NCBI RefSeq assembly: GCF_000014045.1
Contig: NC_008209.1
Location: 1,139,001-1,203,000, forward strand
Direction of reading: 5' to 3'
From: Roseobacter denitrificans OCh 114
GTDB taxonomy: Bacteria > Pseudomonadota > Alphaproteobacteria > Rhodobacterales > Rhodobacteraceae
Length of the DNA stretch: 64,000 bases
Part shown: positions 1 through 9,518 of the stretch, piece by piece
Numbering within the stretch: the first letter of the stretch is position 1
How the letters are laid out: each line of letters starts with the position of its first letter
The notes under the pieces: generated by a model
What the model was told of the DNA's origin: nothing
Databases searched by the model: none
The model's input: only the letters and a program-made list of their open reading frames with translations
Made by a program: the position numbers and the translations under genes

Positions 1-695
1 GTTTGGCGCGTCTCTTCGGTCTTTTCCTGCCGCCTCTCAGACAGTGCAGCAAGCAAGTGCAATCCACCAACAGCGCCCGCGCCGCCGATAAAGATCACTG
101 TGAAGGTATGATTTTGCTGATCCTGCAAAATGCCAAGGCTGACATGCGCCACAACAGCAAGGTAAGCCGGATAGATGAGGTAGTGCAGCCTTTTCCAAAC
201 CGGCGGGCTGAGGAACTTCAGCCAGAAGTCATGGCTGGTCGCAGCAAGGATAATCAGCACCAATAACGCGAAAACCCCGAATATCTCGAACGGAAAGCCA
301 GCGAGCTGACCGTAGGACGTGTTTGCAAAGAGGACCGCTTCGTATTTGTTTGACCTTGAGAAGGCGAAATACCAGTCGACCACATAGGAGGCATGGGTGA
401 TTGCAACAAACGTCGTCATCACACCAAAATGACGCCGGTTGTAAAGCAGCGGCAAAAACCGCGGATTGAGCCGGGCAAGCGGGCCAATGCAAAGAATGAC
501 CGTCAGCATGACAAAGGCACAGGCCCCGAATGCGCGCGCATTGTGAATCTGCGGGTTGACCGCGCGTTCATGGTTCAGCGCGCCGGGTGCGGCATATAGA
601 AAAACGTAGAGAAACAGCGCGGCCCCCACGAGCATCACCGCGTCATAGATGTATTTGTTGTTGTTCCATTGAACGGGGATGTATTTGACGCTCAT
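1..695 (-). CDS. Ferric-reductase-like transmembrane haem protein, C-terminal part outside the window
   Basis: I translated about 231 residues from ATG at 695 to the window edge, with no stop. The protein is hydrophobic with several membrane spans. Histidines sit where the ferric-reductase-like domain (PF01794, as in NOX, FRE and MsrQ) places its b-haem ligands: two in the HFGVM..THA segment, and a pair 13 residues apart in RLHYLIY...VAH. The family carries electrons across the membrane. In relatives a flavin or a Rieske domain follows, but that part is not visible here, so the exact function is open. The ATG overlaps the stop of the small membrane gene upstream by 4 bases, so the two are probably co-translated. 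Confidence 0.75.
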   Translation of the reverse strand, partial: MSVKYIPVQWNNNKYIYDAVMLVGAALFLYVFLYAAPGALNHERAVNPQIHNARAFGACAFVMLTVILCIGPLARLNPRFLPLLYNRRHFGVMTTFVAITHASYVVDWYFAFSRSNKYEAVLFANTSYGQLAGFPFEIFGVFALLVLIILAATSHDFWLKFLSPPVWKRLHYLIYPAYLAVVAHVSLGILQDQQNHTFTVIFIGGAGAVGGLHLLAALSERRQEKTEETRQ

Positions 696-1069
696 TGGGC
701 TGTTTCCGGCGGTGCTGAGAGTTGGATGGGTTCGAAGTCTGTCGGCGCGGTTTGGCGCACGGACAGCCCCGCCAGAATGATCAGGCATATGCCGATCGGC
801 ATCAGCCAACCAACGGTGAAATGCGCCTTGCGCGGGGGATCGTATCTGTTCTCCCAGCGCTCGGTGCCGGTTTCATAAAGATACCAGCGCCATAAAACCA
901 ACGGCCAGATGACAAGAACGCCGGGTATCAAAAGGGGGCGGAAGATATAGGCCCCGCGCGCATCAGCGTCGATCCGGTCCAACCCGACGGTCAGGAAAAC
1001 AGCAGCCACGAGTGCGCCAACCATGCCCCAACCTCGCAGGAGCTCCAGTATCAAGCCCGCCTCCGTCAT
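692..1069 (-). CDS. Small hypothetical membrane protein, partner of the haem membrane protein
   Basis: A 125-residue protein with about three hydrophobic segments: residues near 14-30, a Pro/Trp/Leu-rich segment near 45-63, and LMPIGICLIILAGLSV near 88-104. I recognise no catalytic motif. Its stop codon overlaps the start of the ferric-reductase-like gene in an ATGA arrangement. This suggests co-translation and perhaps a shared membrane complex. The functional link is inferred from position only. Confidence 0.65.
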   Translation of the reverse strand: MTEAGLILELLRGWGMVGALVAAVFLTVGLDRIDADARGAYIFRPLLIPGVLVIWPLVLWRWYLYETGTERWENRYDPPRKAHFTVGWLMPIGICLIILAGLSVRQTAPTDFEPIQLSAPPETAQ

Positions 1070-1738
1070 AAGCGCCTAGGTGCGCCGACATCCCGGCTAT
1101 GCTGCGGCTTTGGTGGGGTTTGAGCGGCTTGTGTCACAGGTTGTTGCTTTCCGCCAAAAACACCTGGTCAAGGGACCGGTGCCCTGGTCACATGAGGTTC
1201 CAATCCCATAAAGCCGAGGAATTCCACCCACGGTCAACCCATAAACCGGTGCGTTCACACAAGCGCGAGCATTCTTGTGAAGATGTGACCTAAGCCCGAT
1301 AGCCTCGGTTGTTGGAGCGGGCTGCCCAGAATGGAGTGAGGTAAGCGCGGTTTCGGTCTGCCAGCGCAGGATCCAATTTTGCCTGCCTATGGTTCGAAAA
1401 GCGTCTGCCGCATGCCTTGCCACATCCCGACGCCGTTCTGCCCGTCTCGGAATGAGAACTTTCGGCCCCCGCGTTCGAAAGCCGTGGGTGCCGCCGGGAA
1501 CAGTCTGCACGCCGGCGCGCAGCCAACGCTGATGTGCACTGTGACACGACAGGTCACAAACCAGCGGCACTATATTCTTGCATGCGCGCGTCTGCGGTTA
1601 CCAACCAAGGTGGCGTTTGGCCTGTGAAAAACCCCGCCCTGCGCCGCAGCGTCAAAAGATCAACGCGCATGGCTTGACTTCCTGATATGCAGAAGGTGTA
1701 TCTGGCGGCGAAATCCACTCCCGCAAAGGAATAGTCTC
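1070..1738. other. Gene-poor stretch upstream of aspS
   Basis: About 670 bases with no reading frame that looks like protein. The longest open frame (minus strand, 1097-1570) has a Cys/Arg/His-rich composition unlike the neighbouring genes, with no recognisable motif. No tRNA cloverleaf was found. It may be a decayed gene plus the aspS leader. A short direct repeat (CCTGGTCA, twice within 1166-1200) is the only internal structure noticed. Confidence 0.4.
1674..1704 (+). promoter_or_regulatory. Possible aspS promoter
   Basis: TTGACT at 1674-1679 matches the -35 consensus in five of six positions. It is followed after 17-19 bases by TGTATCTG, which only partly matches a -10 box. It lies about 35 bases before the aspS start. 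Predicted from consensus only. Confidence 0.35.
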
Positions 1739-3514
1739 ATGCACATGTACCGCAGTCACACTTGCGCAGATCTGAGCGCGCAGGACGTAGGTAAAACGGT
1801 GCGGCTGTCTGGTTGGGTGCATCGTGTGCGCGACCATGGCGGGGTGCTTTTTATTGATCTGCGTGACCACTACGGTATCACGCAGGTTCTGTGCGATCCC
1901 GACAGCCCGGTTTTTGAACAGATGGAACAGGTGCGCGCCGAATGGTGTATCCGCGTGGATGGAGTCGTCAAAGCCCGGGATGCCAGTTTGATTAACCCCA
2001 AGATATCGACAGGTGAGATCGAGTTGTTCGTCAAGGATCTCGAAGTGCTTGGGGCGTCGGAGGAACTGCCGCTTCAGGTTTTTGGCGATCAGGAGTACCC
2101 CGAAGAAACACGCCTGAAGTATCGGTATCTGGATCTGCGTCGCGCCAACATGCAGGCGAACATGAAACTGCGCTCGGATGTGGTTGCCTCACTCCGCCAG
2201 CAGATGTGGAAAGCCGATTTTCGCGAATTCCAAACACCGATCATAACCGCCTCCAGCCCGGAAGGCGCGCGCGATTTCCTTGTGCCATCGCGTTTGCATC
2301 CGGGCCGGTTTTATGCGCTGCCGCAAGCGCCGCAGCAGTTCAAACAGCTTTTGATGGTATCAGGTTTTGACAAATACTTTCAGATCGCGCCGTGTTTCAG
2401 AGATGAAGACCCGCGCGCCGATCGCTCGCCGACCGATTTCTATCAGCTCGATATCGAAATGAGTTTCGTGACACAGCAGGACGTCTTTGATGTCATCCAA
2501 CCTGTCTTGACGCAGGTTTTCGAGCAGTTCGGCAATGGGAAGGCCGTTGATCAGGAGTGGCCACAGATTTCCTATAAGGACGCCGCGCTCTGGTATGGAT
2601 CGGACAAGCCCGATCTGCGCAACCCGATCAAGATGCAATCGGTTTCCGAGCATTTCGCAGGATCCGGTTTTGCCATTTTCGCGAACCTTCTGGAACAGGA
2701 AGGCACAGAGATCAGGGCGATCCCCGCGCCGGGTGGCGGCAGCCGAAAGTTCTGTGACCGCATGAATGCCTTTGCGCAGAAAGAAGGTCTGCCGGGCATG
2801 GGGTATATTTTCTGGCGCGATCAGGGCGCTGGCATGGAAGCCGCAGGGCCGCTTGCGAAGAACATCGGCCCGGAGCGTACCGAGGCGATCCGTCAGCAAC
2901 TGGGCCTTGGCGTCGGGGATGCGGCGTTTTTCCTCGGCGGCAAGCCCAAGGCCTTTGAAACCGTCGCGGGCAAAGCCAGAAACCACATCGGTATGGAACT
3001 GGGCCTTACGGATCAGAATCGGTTCGCCTTTGCGTGGATCGTCGATTTCCCGATTTATGAGAAAGACAGCGAAACCGGCCGGATTGATTTCGAACACAAC
3101 CCGTTTTCGATGCCTCAGGGCGGTCTGGAGGCCTTGCAGGGCGATCCGCTCAGCGTGGTGGGGTATCAGTATGATCTGTCGTGCAACGGATACGAGCTGG
3201 TGTCGGGCGCCATTCGAAACCACAAACCCGAGATCATGTTCAAGGCGTTTGAAATCGCGGGCTATGGCGAAGATGAGGTGCGCAAACGTTTCGGTGGCAT
3301 GGTCAATGCCTTCCAATATGGCGCGCCCCCGCATGGTGGTTGTGCCGCTGGGATCGACCGGATCGTCATGCTGCTGGCCGAAGAAGCCAACATTCGCGAG
3401 GTCATCCTCTTTCCGATGAACCAGCGTGCCGAAGACCTGATGATGTCCGCGCCGTCTGAACCGGAAAGCGAACAGCTGATGGAGCTGGGCTTGCGGGTCA
3501 TTCCCAAGGACTGA
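1739..3514 (+). CDS. aspS: Aspartyl-tRNA synthetase
   Basis: A class IIb synthetase of 591 residues that charges tRNA-Asp, and probably tRNA-Asn in organisms lacking AsnRS. The N-terminal OB-fold anticodon domain is clear ([20 protein letters not shown], about residues 21-40). The class II core follows, with motif 2 ([10 protein letters not shown]) and motif 3 near the C-terminus ([12 protein letters not shown]). A GAD insertion domain lies between them, as in bacterial AspRS. The start at 1739 (MHMYRSHTC) has AAAGGA eight bases upstream and fits the usual alphaproteobacterial N-terminus. Full length for the family. Confidence 0.97.
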   Translation: MHMYRSHTCADLSAQDVGKTVRLSGWVHRVRDHGGVLFIDLRDHYGITQVLCDPDSPVFEQMEQVRAEWCIRVDGVVKARDASLINPKISTGEIELFVKDLEVLGASEELPLQVFGDQEYPEETRLKYRYLDLRRANMQANMKLRSDVVASLRQQMWKADFREFQTPIITASSPEGARDFLVPSRLHPGRFYALPQAPQQFKQLLMVSGFDKYFQIAPCFRDEDPRADRSPTDFYQLDIEMSFVTQQDVFDVIQPVLTQVFEQFGNGKAVDQEWPQISYKDAALWYGSDKPDLRNPIKMQSVSEHFAGSGFAIFANLLEQEGTEIRAIPAPGGGSRKFCDRMNAFAQKEGLPGMGYIFWRDQGAGMEAAGPLAKNIGPERTEAIRQQLGLGVGDAAFFLGGKPKAFETVAGKARNHIGMELGLTDQNRFAFAWIVDFPIYEKDSETGRIDFEHNPFSMPQGGLEALQGDPLSVVGYQYDLSCNGYELVSGAIRNHKPEIMFKAFEIAGYGEDEVRKRFGGMVNAFQYGAPPHGGCAAGIDRIVMLLAEEANIREVILFPMNQRAEDLMMSAPSEPESEQLMELGLRVIPKD

Positions 3515-3551
3515 CCCCATAACGCCCCGACTTTTAACGGGAGGCTTGCAG

Positions 3552-4274
3552 ATGCCGCGCAGTACCAGTCAATCGCCGGTTCTCGGTATGCCTGTGCCGA
3601 ATTGGTCAGTGCCCGATGCGCCCCAAGGCATATCGCTTATCGGGCGCTATGCCGAATTGCACCTGCTCGATGCTGATCTGCACGGTGCGGCGCTGTTTGA
3701 TGCCTATAGCGGCCATGACCAGATCTGGGATTATCTGCCCTATGGGCCCTTCGAGACAGCCACCGAATTCAAGACGTGGGTCAAGCGGACGATCTCTGCG
3801 CCGATCCATCAGTTCTATGCGATCAAAAACAAGGAGAGCGGTGTTTTCGAAGGTGTCGCCAGTTATCTGCGCATTGATCCGGCGAATGGCTCAATCGAAG
3901 TCGGGCACATAAATTACAGCCCCGCGCTGCAGCGGACGCGCGCAGGCACTGAGGCCATGTATCTCATGATGCAGAATGCCTTTGGTATCGGCTTTCGTCG
4001 CTATGAATGGAAATGCAACGCGCTGAACTTGGGGTCGCGTCGGGCGGCGCAACGGCTCGGGTTCAGCTATGAAGGTGTGTTTCGGCAAGCCACCGTGAGC
4101 AAGGGACGCAACCGGGATACCGCATGGTTTGCGATCATTGATCAGGAATGGCCCGCGCTACGGCGTGCGTTTGAGACATGGTTGGCCCCTGAAAACTTCG
4201 AACAGGGCAGGCAGTTGACCAGCCTTGGTGATTTGACCCGCACGGTCAGGGTCACCAGTGATCCACTGTTGTAA
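3552..4274 (+). CDS. GNAT-family acetyltransferase (RimL-like)
   Basis: About 240 residues with the Gcn5-related fold of the RimJ/RimL branch: a substrate region around IWDYLPYGPF, a central strand-helix with EVGHINYSP, and the acetyl-CoA-linked end NLGSRRAAQRLGFSYEGVFR. These enzymes acetylate protein N-termini or small amines with acetyl-CoA; the substrate cannot be told. The start at 3552 is chosen because GGAGG at 3540-3544 is 7 bases away; a TTG six bases earlier is less likely. It follows aspS by 37 bases and may be co-transcribed. Confidence 0.85.
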   Translation: MPRSTSQSPVLGMPVPNWSVPDAPQGISLIGRYAELHLLDADLHGAALFDAYSGHDQIWDYLPYGPFETATEFKTWVKRTISAPIHQFYAIKNKESGVFEGVASYLRIDPANGSIEVGHINYSPALQRTRAGTEAMYLMMQNAFGIGFRRYEWKCNALNLGSRRAAQRLGFSYEGVFRQATVSKGRNRDTAWFAIIDQEWPALRRAFETWLAPENFEQGRQLTSLGDLTRTVRVTSDPLL

Positions 4275-4286
4275 GTAATCCCGCCC

Positions 4287-5024
4287 TCAGATTGCCAGCT
4301 TCCGGGTGAGTCGTTGTTGCACCAGTGAAGCCAGTCTTGACACCTCATTTTGTGCAGATGCGCCGGAGGCACGCGCTTTTGCCAAAGCATCGGCGGCTTG
4401 CTCCAACCCGGTATCCTGCGCGGATCGCGCCACGCCTCCTATGAACTGAGCGGCATAATCAATGGCCGTTTCGTTGTCTTCCCCGCCCAAAACATCGGCG
4501 ATATGGGCCATATCGTCCTGAAACGCCATCAGATCGGGATGAATGATCTCGTCAGGGAGTTCGCGCAATCCGGCGGGTTGCCGTTCCGCCGGGAGGTTGG
4601 CGAGGATGGTTTGCTGGAAAACTGCAAGTGACACGATGGGCTTTGTCAAAAAGCCATCACACCCCGCGGCCTGCGCCAAGGCCTCGCCATTGAGATCGCC
4701 CGATGTACCAAGTACCACATCCACACGCGGCTCCGTCTGCGTCAGTTCGGTGATCAACTCGGCACCGCATCCGTCTGGCAGGCCAAGATCCACGATCACC
4801 ACAGAGGGGCGGTACACCTGCAGGTGGCGCCGGGCCGACCGCAAGCAGTCAGCGCGTCTGATCCGTGCCCCGCTGCGCAGGCATAAGAGGCGCATGGCTT
4901 CGCAGGCAAATCGGCTGTCTTCGATGACCAGAACAGTTAGTCCAAGAAGCGGTCGCGCCGCAGTCGGTGTGGGAATCGTTGCCGCAAAAGGGTCCTTTTC
5001 GTCCATTACTGCCTCCGGAATCAC
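4287..5024 (-). CDS. Response regulator with receiver domain and helical C-terminus
   Basis: A 245-residue protein. The receiver domain spans about residues 28-145: acidic pair E35-D36 (VLVIEDSRF), phospho-acceptor D79 (VIVDLGLPDG) and the conserved K128 (FLTKP). The C-terminal 100 residues are alpha-helical and resemble an Hpt bundle, but I see no phosphorylatable His motif and no DNA-binding or enzymatic output domain. It may act by protein contacts. No histidine kinase is adjacent. A second possible start is Met7. It converges on the acetyltransferase with a 12-base gap. Confidence 0.8.
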   Translation of the reverse strand: MIPEAVMDEKDPFAATIPTPTAARPLLGLTVLVIEDSRFACEAMRLLCLRSGARIRRADCLRSARRHLQVYRPSVVIVDLGLPDGCGAELITELTQTEPRVDVVLGTSGDLNGEALAQAAGCDGFLTKPIVSLAVFQQTILANLPAERQPAGLRELPDEIIHPDLMAFQDDMAHIADVLGGEDNETAIDYAAQFIGGVARSAQDTGLEQAADALAKARASGASAQNEVSRLASLVQQRLTRKLAI

Positions 5025-5231
5025 TGGTTTCGCCGTTTAGCATGGCCGAAGATGGATAACAGGGGGTTAAGAGGAACAGGGCCCGAGTGTAGCGCACCGG
5101 GCAAAGAAACCGGGGATTTACCCGTTGAACAGCGGCTGGTGGCTGTGGGCCTGCCTGCGTCGCTCTTGCACTTGCACTGGATCGAGCACAGTTCCATAAC
5201 CAGCCAAACGATTATCAACAGGGGAAAACCA

Positions 5232-5636
5232 ATGATCGGCCGCCTGAACCATGTTGCGATTGCAGTGCCAGACCTTGAAGCTGCAGCAAATCAATACCGC
5301 ACAGCCTTGGGGGCCAATGTCGGCGCACCGCAGGATGAGCCGGACCACGGCGTGACGGTGATCTTCATTGAATTGCCCAATACGAAAATCGAACTGCTTT
5401 ATCCGTTGGGAGAGGCAAGCCCGATCCAGGGCTTCCTTGATAAAAACCCCGCAGGGGGCATTCACCATGTCTGCTACGAAGTCGAGGATATCCTAGCAGC
5501 ACGCGACCACCTTGTTGAAACCGGCGCGCGTGTCCTTGGCAGCGGAGAGCCCAAGATCGGGGCACATGGCAAACCGGTTCTGTTCCTGCATCCCAAAGAC
5601 TTCAACGGGTGCCTCGTGGAACTGGAACAAACCTGA
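5232..5636 (+). CDS. mce: Methylmalonyl-CoA epimerase
   Basis: A 134-residue vicinal-oxygen-chelate (glyoxalase-fold) protein. It interconverts (2R)- and (2S)-methylmalonyl-CoA in propionyl-CoA catabolism, between propionyl-CoA carboxylase and the B12-dependent mutase. It starts with MIGRLNHVAIAVPDLEAA, which carries the first metal-binding His. Further family signatures are GGIHHVCYEV with the second His, and a C-terminal Glu in LVELEQ. Length is typical. The start at 5232 is the Met that begins the domain; longer in-frame sequence upstream is not protein-like. Confidence 0.93.
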   Translation: MIGRLNHVAIAVPDLEAAANQYRTALGANVGAPQDEPDHGVTVIFIELPNTKIELLYPLGEASPIQGFLDKNPAGGIHHVCYEVEDILAARDHLVETGARVLGSGEPKIGAHGKPVLFLHPKDFNGCLVELEQT

Positions 5637-5658
5637 GCTTTTGATTGGAGGCCTGAAT

Positions 5659-5955
5659 ATGGGTGTTACGTCTGCCTTGGTACTATTTGCGGTGATCTGG
5701 TCCCTCATGTTCCTGATCATCCTGCCCATCCGGGTGAAAACCCAAGGGGATCTGGGAAAGATCGTGCCCGGCACCCATGCCGGTGCGCCCGAAGTGCATG
5801 ACGTCGGGAAAAAGGCGAAAATCACCACGGTGCTCAGCCTTATCCTGTGGGTGATTATTTCAACGATTATCTTGTCGGAAATGATTACCGTCAGGGATCT
5901 GGACTGGTTTGGGCGTATGGCCCCTGAGGCGACAGCCGGTGAAACAGATGGGTGA
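5659..5955 (+). CDS. DUF1467 family membrane protein
   Basis: A 98-residue protein with two membrane segments (residues about 4-22 and 56-76) and a short loop carrying KTQGDLGKIVPGTHAGAP, typical of DUF1467 proteins, which in alphaproteobacteria often follow mce. Function unknown. TGGAG sits 9 bases before the ATG. The gap to mce is 22 bases, so co-transcription is likely. Its last 65 bases overlap the 3' end of the convergent EI24-like gene. Confidence 0.85.
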   Translation: MGVTSALVLFAVIWSLMFLIILPIRVKTQGDLGKIVPGTHAGAPEVHDVGKKAKITTVLSLILWVIISTIILSEMITVRDLDWFGRMAPEATAGETDG

Positions 5956-6610
5956 AGGTTGCCGCTCCCAGTATCGGGATGATCAGGTTCAACAGCGGCA
6001 CGGATAGCGGGATCGCCATCAAAACCCCTGCCGCCCAGATCCGCAGCATATAGCGGGATCGCAGCACTTTGGCCTGTTGCCGCCCGACGCGCCTCATGGC
6101 GGCCAGCGTGAAGTATTCCCGTCCCAGCAGGAACCCGTTCAAACCCCAGAAGATGAACGGTGCCAAGGGGACAAAGAACAGGTAAAGCACCAGCGCGCAG
6201 ATATTGGCCACGATCAGAACGCCGAGAAAGCTGAAGGTGTCCCGCAGCCCATCCATCAGCGGTACGCTTTGCGCAGGGCCAAGGTTTGGATAGTGTTTGT
6301 CCTCCACCGCTTGCGCGACCGTATCCAGAAACATGGATGTGATGGCCGAAGCCACAGGGATCATCAAAAAGATCGACAATACGGCGACCGCGACGAAAGC
6401 CCCCCAGCTGACCAGATCGTTCAGCCATGTTACTTCGCCGATCAGCGGCAGGTTCGCTTCTTCACCGACAAGCCCGCCCATCAGCCAGACAAAAAGCGCC
6501 GAGGCCCCGATCAGCAGCGCAATGGTCAGCCCGATCCCGGTCAGCAGCACATTGCGAAACCGCGCATCGCTCATCTGGGCCAGTGCGGCAAAGAAGGAGT
6601 CAAAGATCAT
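5891..6610 (-). CDS. EI24/CysZ-like membrane protein
   Basis: A 239-residue membrane protein starting MIFDSFFAALAQMSD, with the EI24-domain pattern: a hydrophobic N-terminus, a conserved helix-turn in the middle (YLFFVPLAPFIFWGLNGFLL) and GREYFTLAAMRR. The family includes CysZ, a sulfate permease. No cysteine-biosynthesis genes lie nearby, so sulfate transport is only a possibility. The start at 6610 overlaps the stop of the nitroreductase by 4 bases. The longer open frame upstream of this Met lies in the nitroreductase coding region and is not used. Confidence 0.8.
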   Translation of the reverse strand: MIFDSFFAALAQMSDARFRNVLLTGIGLTIALLIGASALFVWLMGGLVGEEANLPLIGEVTWLNDLVSWGAFVAVAVLSIFLMIPVASAITSMFLDTVAQAVEDKHYPNLGPAQSVPLMDGLRDTFSFLGVLIVANICALVLYLFFVPLAPFIFWGLNGFLLGREYFTLAAMRRVGRQQAKVLRSRYMLRIWAAGVLMAIPLSVPLLNLIIPILGAATFTHLFHRLSPQGPYAQTSPDP

Positions 6611-7185
6611 TCCGGCATCCAGGATGTAATGGTGTCCAGATCGGGGCGCGGGCGATCGGGAGGCGTCGATGTTTCGGTTGCGATATGGATCAGCCCGGCA
6701 ATGCGTTCGTGATCCGCCAGCGCAAAGGCTTCGCGCATGAAGGTACGGTCGTGACTGGGCCAGCCCGATAGCCAATTGGCCCCCCAACCCGCAGACAACG
6801 CTGCATTCAGCAAGGCAAGGCAAACCGCCCCGGCGGAATAGGTTTGTTCAAGGGCGGGTATTTTCTCGGACGGTTTCGGGCTTTCGATCACTGCGACGGC
6901 CAGATGGCCCTGATCGAATTGCGAACGCCCCTTGGTGATCTGATCTGCGTCCAGCCCCAAGGCCTCCCCCCGCCGCTGCGCGATCTCTGCCAGACGCGCC
7001 ATGGCCGGTTTTTCGATCACAATGAAACGCCATGGCTCCAGTTTGCCATGATCGGGCGTGCGTGCTGCGGCCTGCAACAAAGGGCGCAGTTGGGCGCGAT
7101 CCGGCGCGGGGGCCTGCAGGGTCTTGGCCGGTCTCGAGCGGCGCGTCAGCAAAAAGTCCAGTGCATTGGGGTTTGGGTCGGGCAT
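6607..7185 (-). CDS. Nitroreductase family protein (YdjA-like)
   Basis: A 192-residue flavoenzyme-like protein. Family features are the N-terminal RRSRPAKTL (FMN phosphate contact), the RTPDHGKLEPWRFIVIE block and the late GWGANWLSGW segment. Related proteins bind FMN and reduce nitroaromatics or quinones with NAD(P)H; the substrate is unknown. It sits 14 bases after the deacetylase and overlaps the next gene by 4 bases, forming a run deacetylase-nitroreductase-EI24 protein. Confidence 0.87.
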   Translation of the reverse strand: MPDPNPNALDFLLTRRSRPAKTLQAPAPDRAQLRPLLQAAARTPDHGKLEPWRFIVIEKPAMARLAEIAQRRGEALGLDADQITKGRSQFDQGHLAVAVIESPKPSEKIPALEQTYSAGAVCLALLNAALSAGWGANWLSGWPSHDRTFMREAFALADHERIAGLIHIATETSTPPDRPRPDLDTITSWMPE

Positions 7186-7199
7186 GGGTGTCCTGCAGG

Positions 7200-8300
7200 T
7201 TAGAGTTGGCTGGCCAGATGGTCGATTTCACCCCTGATGAAGGCATCAAAGCGGGCGCTCGGTTGGCGCACGCGCAATGTCTCGGCCAAGGGGTCGGGGG
7301 CTGTTTTGTCACTGCCCGAAAGCGCTTCGAGCGTGGCATGGCCGCAGAACGGGACGTAGACCTCGGAATAGCCGCCTTCATGCGCGAGCACCAAACGCCC
7401 GTCACAGTGTTCCTGCGCGGCGGTTTTGATGCGTTCGGTCAGCTTGCGAAAGGTCTCCGCCGTGGCCAGCATCCGCGCAAGGGGATCAATGGCGCTTGCG
7501 TCATATCCACAGGCGACGACGATCAGATCGGGTTTGAACGCCGCGATTTGTGGCAGAACGATCGTGTCCATCGCATGTAGGTATCCGGTATGCCCGGTGC
7601 CGGCGATGAGGGGCAGATTCAGGTTGTAGCCCACACCATCGCCCGTGCCGCGATCAGCGATACCTCCGGTGTCGAGCGGGTAGTTGCCCTCCTGATGCAG
7701 AGAGATCGTCAGCACGTCCGGGCGGTCATAATAGATCGCTTCGGTGCCATTGCCGTGGTGCACATCCCAGTCCAGAACAACGACACGTTTCGCAAACCCC
7801 TTGGCCTGCGCGGCTTCGATGGCGATGGCGATATTGGCCAGCAGGCAAAACCCGTTTGGATAGTCGGGCAGGCAGTGATGGCCCGGCGGGCGCGACAGGG
7901 CATAGGCGTTTTCCAGATCGCCGCTCACGACGGCATCAACAGCGGCGACAACCAGCCCGGCAGAAAGCGACGCGATCTCATACCCCCCGGTGGCAAAGGG
8001 TGTGCGTCGGCCAAGTTCACCGCCGCCTGCATCTGACAGGCGTTTGAACTCATCGAGGTACGAGGCCGGATGCACGCGCAGCAAATCCTCACGCGTCGCC
8101 ATTGGCGCGCGGCGCACATCCAGATCATTCGACAGGCCGGTGACATCCATCAGGTTCTTCAGGCGGCGCTTTGCTTCCTGTGTTTCGGGCAGGCCGGTCG
8201 CGTTCAGCGGCTGCACCAGCCCCCCAATCGGCAGGGTGGAGGCATAGTTTCCGCCTGCATGCCAAAAACACTGCTCATCCCAGAAAAAGCCGGTGCTCAT
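7200..8300 (-). CDS. Class II histone-deacetylase-like amidohydrolase
   Basis: A 366-residue arginase/deacetylase-fold enzyme. The His pair H141-H142 in SRPPGHHCLPD and the zinc-binding DWDVHHGNGT (D179, H181) are present. A second zinc-ligand Asp is in ACGYDASAIDP, and the late Tyr loop is HEGGYSEVY. Bacterial members are acetylpolyamine or small-amide hydrolases. The start at 8300 (MSTGFFWDEQ) has a GAGAGAAAG stretch just upstream and fits the fold; 78 further in-frame codons upstream read as non-coding. Confidence 0.9.
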   Translation of the reverse strand: MSTGFFWDEQCFWHAGGNYASTLPIGGLVQPLNATGLPETQEAKRRLKNLMDVTGLSNDLDVRRAPMATREDLLRVHPASYLDEFKRLSDAGGGELGRRTPFATGGYEIASLSAGLVVAAVDAVVSGDLENAYALSRPPGHHCLPDYPNGFCLLANIAIAIEAAQAKGFAKRVVVLDWDVHHGNGTEAIYYDRPDVLTISLHQEGNYPLDTGGIADRGTGDGVGYNLNLPLIAGTGHTGYLHAMDTIVLPQIAAFKPDLIVVACGYDASAIDPLARMLATAETFRKLTERIKTAAQEHCDGRLVLAHEGGYSEVYVPFCGHATLEALSGSDKTAPDPLAETLRVRQPSARFDAFIRGEIDHLASQL

Positions 8301-8424
8301 ATCTTTCTCTCGTTCATTGTCCGCCAGCAGAGTGAAGCAGCCGCCGGGAAAAGTCCACGCGCCATTTTCTGCGCAGACGCCGTTGCCAACATGCCTGTTT
8401 GGCTCGACAAAACGGCGGGTGCGA

Positions 8425-9438
8425 CTAGCGCACCATGCCCATGACTTCGTAGGTTTTGTGCAGGATGGGCGCTGTGATTTCGCGCGCCTGTGCGGCACCT
8501 TTGGCAAGGATGCGGTCGATCTCTGCCGGGTCATCCATCAGCCGCGCCATTTCCCGCGATACCGGCGAGAGTTTCGAGACCGCAAGCTCCGCCAACTGCG
8601 GCTTGAAGGTCCCGAATTGCTGGCCACCCACATCCGCCAGCACGTCTTCGACGGTCTGGTCGTTCAGGGCTGCGTATATGTTTACAAGATTGCGCGCTTC
8701 CGGGCGATCTTTCAGCCCGTCGATTTCCGACGGCAGGGCATCCGGATCGGTTTTGGCTTTGCGGATCTTCCTCGCAATTGCGTCCGCATCATCGGTCATA
8801 TTGATCCGGCTGGCATCCGATGGATCGGATTTCGACATCTTCTTGGACCCGTCGCGCAGGGACATGACCCGGGTTGCCGCCCCTTCGATTACGGGTTCGG
8901 TCAGCGGAAAGAAATCAACGCCGTAGTCATGGTTGAACTTGGCAGCAATATCGCGTGTCAGTTCGAGGTGCTGCTTCTGATCCTCGCCGACCGGGACATG
9001 CGTTGCATGATAGATCAGGATATCAGCCGCCATCAGCGCCGGATAGCCAAACAGACCGAGCGATGCATTCTGCGCGTTTTTGCCCGCCTTGTCCTTGAAT
9101 TGCGTCATCCGCTGCATCCAGCCCATGCGGGCCACGCAGTTGAAGACCCAGCCGAGTTGCGCATGTTCGGGCACCTGGCTTTGGTTGATCAGGATCGACT
9201 TCTCAGGGCTGATGCCCGATGCGATAAACCCGGCGGCCAATTCGCGCGTGTTATGCGCAAGGTCCTTGGGGTCCTGCCAGACGGTGATCGCATGCAAATC
9301 CACCATGCAGTAGACGCAGGGAAAATCATCCTGCATCGCAACAAAACGCTTGATCGCGCCGAGGTAATTGCCCAGCGTCAGACCGCCCGAAGGCTGGATG
9401 CCGGAAAAAACACGGGGGGCGAAGGTGGGGCTGGTCAT
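8425..9438 (-). CDS. trpS: Tryptophanyl-tRNA synthetase
   Basis: A class Ic synthetase of 337 residues that charges tRNA-Trp. The HIGH-like signature appears as GLTLGNYLG near residue 20, with FSGIQPSGG before it. The KMSKS loop is conserved ([12 protein letters not shown]). Length and both motifs are standard. It is separated from the deacetylase by 124 bases that hold no gene, and is divergent from the rhomboid-like gene. Confidence 0.97.
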   Translation of the reverse strand: MTSPTFAPRVFSGIQPSGGLTLGNYLGAIKRFVAMQDDFPCVYCMVDLHAITVWQDPKDLAHNTRELAAGFIASGISPEKSILINQSQVPEHAQLGWVFNCVARMGWMQRMTQFKDKAGKNAQNASLGLFGYPALMAADILIYHATHVPVGEDQKQHLELTRDIAAKFNHDYGVDFFPLTEPVIEGAATRVMSLRDGSKKMSKSDPSDASRINMTDDADAIARKIRKAKTDPDALPSEIDGLKDRPEARNLVNIYAALNDQTVEDVLADVGGQQFGTFKPQLAELAVSKLSPVSREMARLMDDPAEIDRILAKGAAQAREITAPILHKTYEVMGMVR

Positions 9439-9518
9439 GAAAGGCGTCCGTTCTCGCTGGCAATGAAGTCTGCGCTGGCTTACCCATGAGCCAGAGCATC
9501 GTCAAGGAACCCCGCACT

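Noticed and set aside
1386..1400. GGTTCGAA resembling a tRNA T-loop
   Set aside because: No acceptor stem, anticodon arm or D-arm could be folded around it.
1097..1570. 157-codon open frame on the minus strand before aspS
   Set aside because: Composition (many Cys, Arg, Ser, Thr) and lack of a ribosome site or motif make coding unlikely; left as gene-poor sequence.
2360..3520. 386-codon open frame opposite aspS
   Set aside because: Same reason: antisense shadow of aspS with no recognisable protein features.
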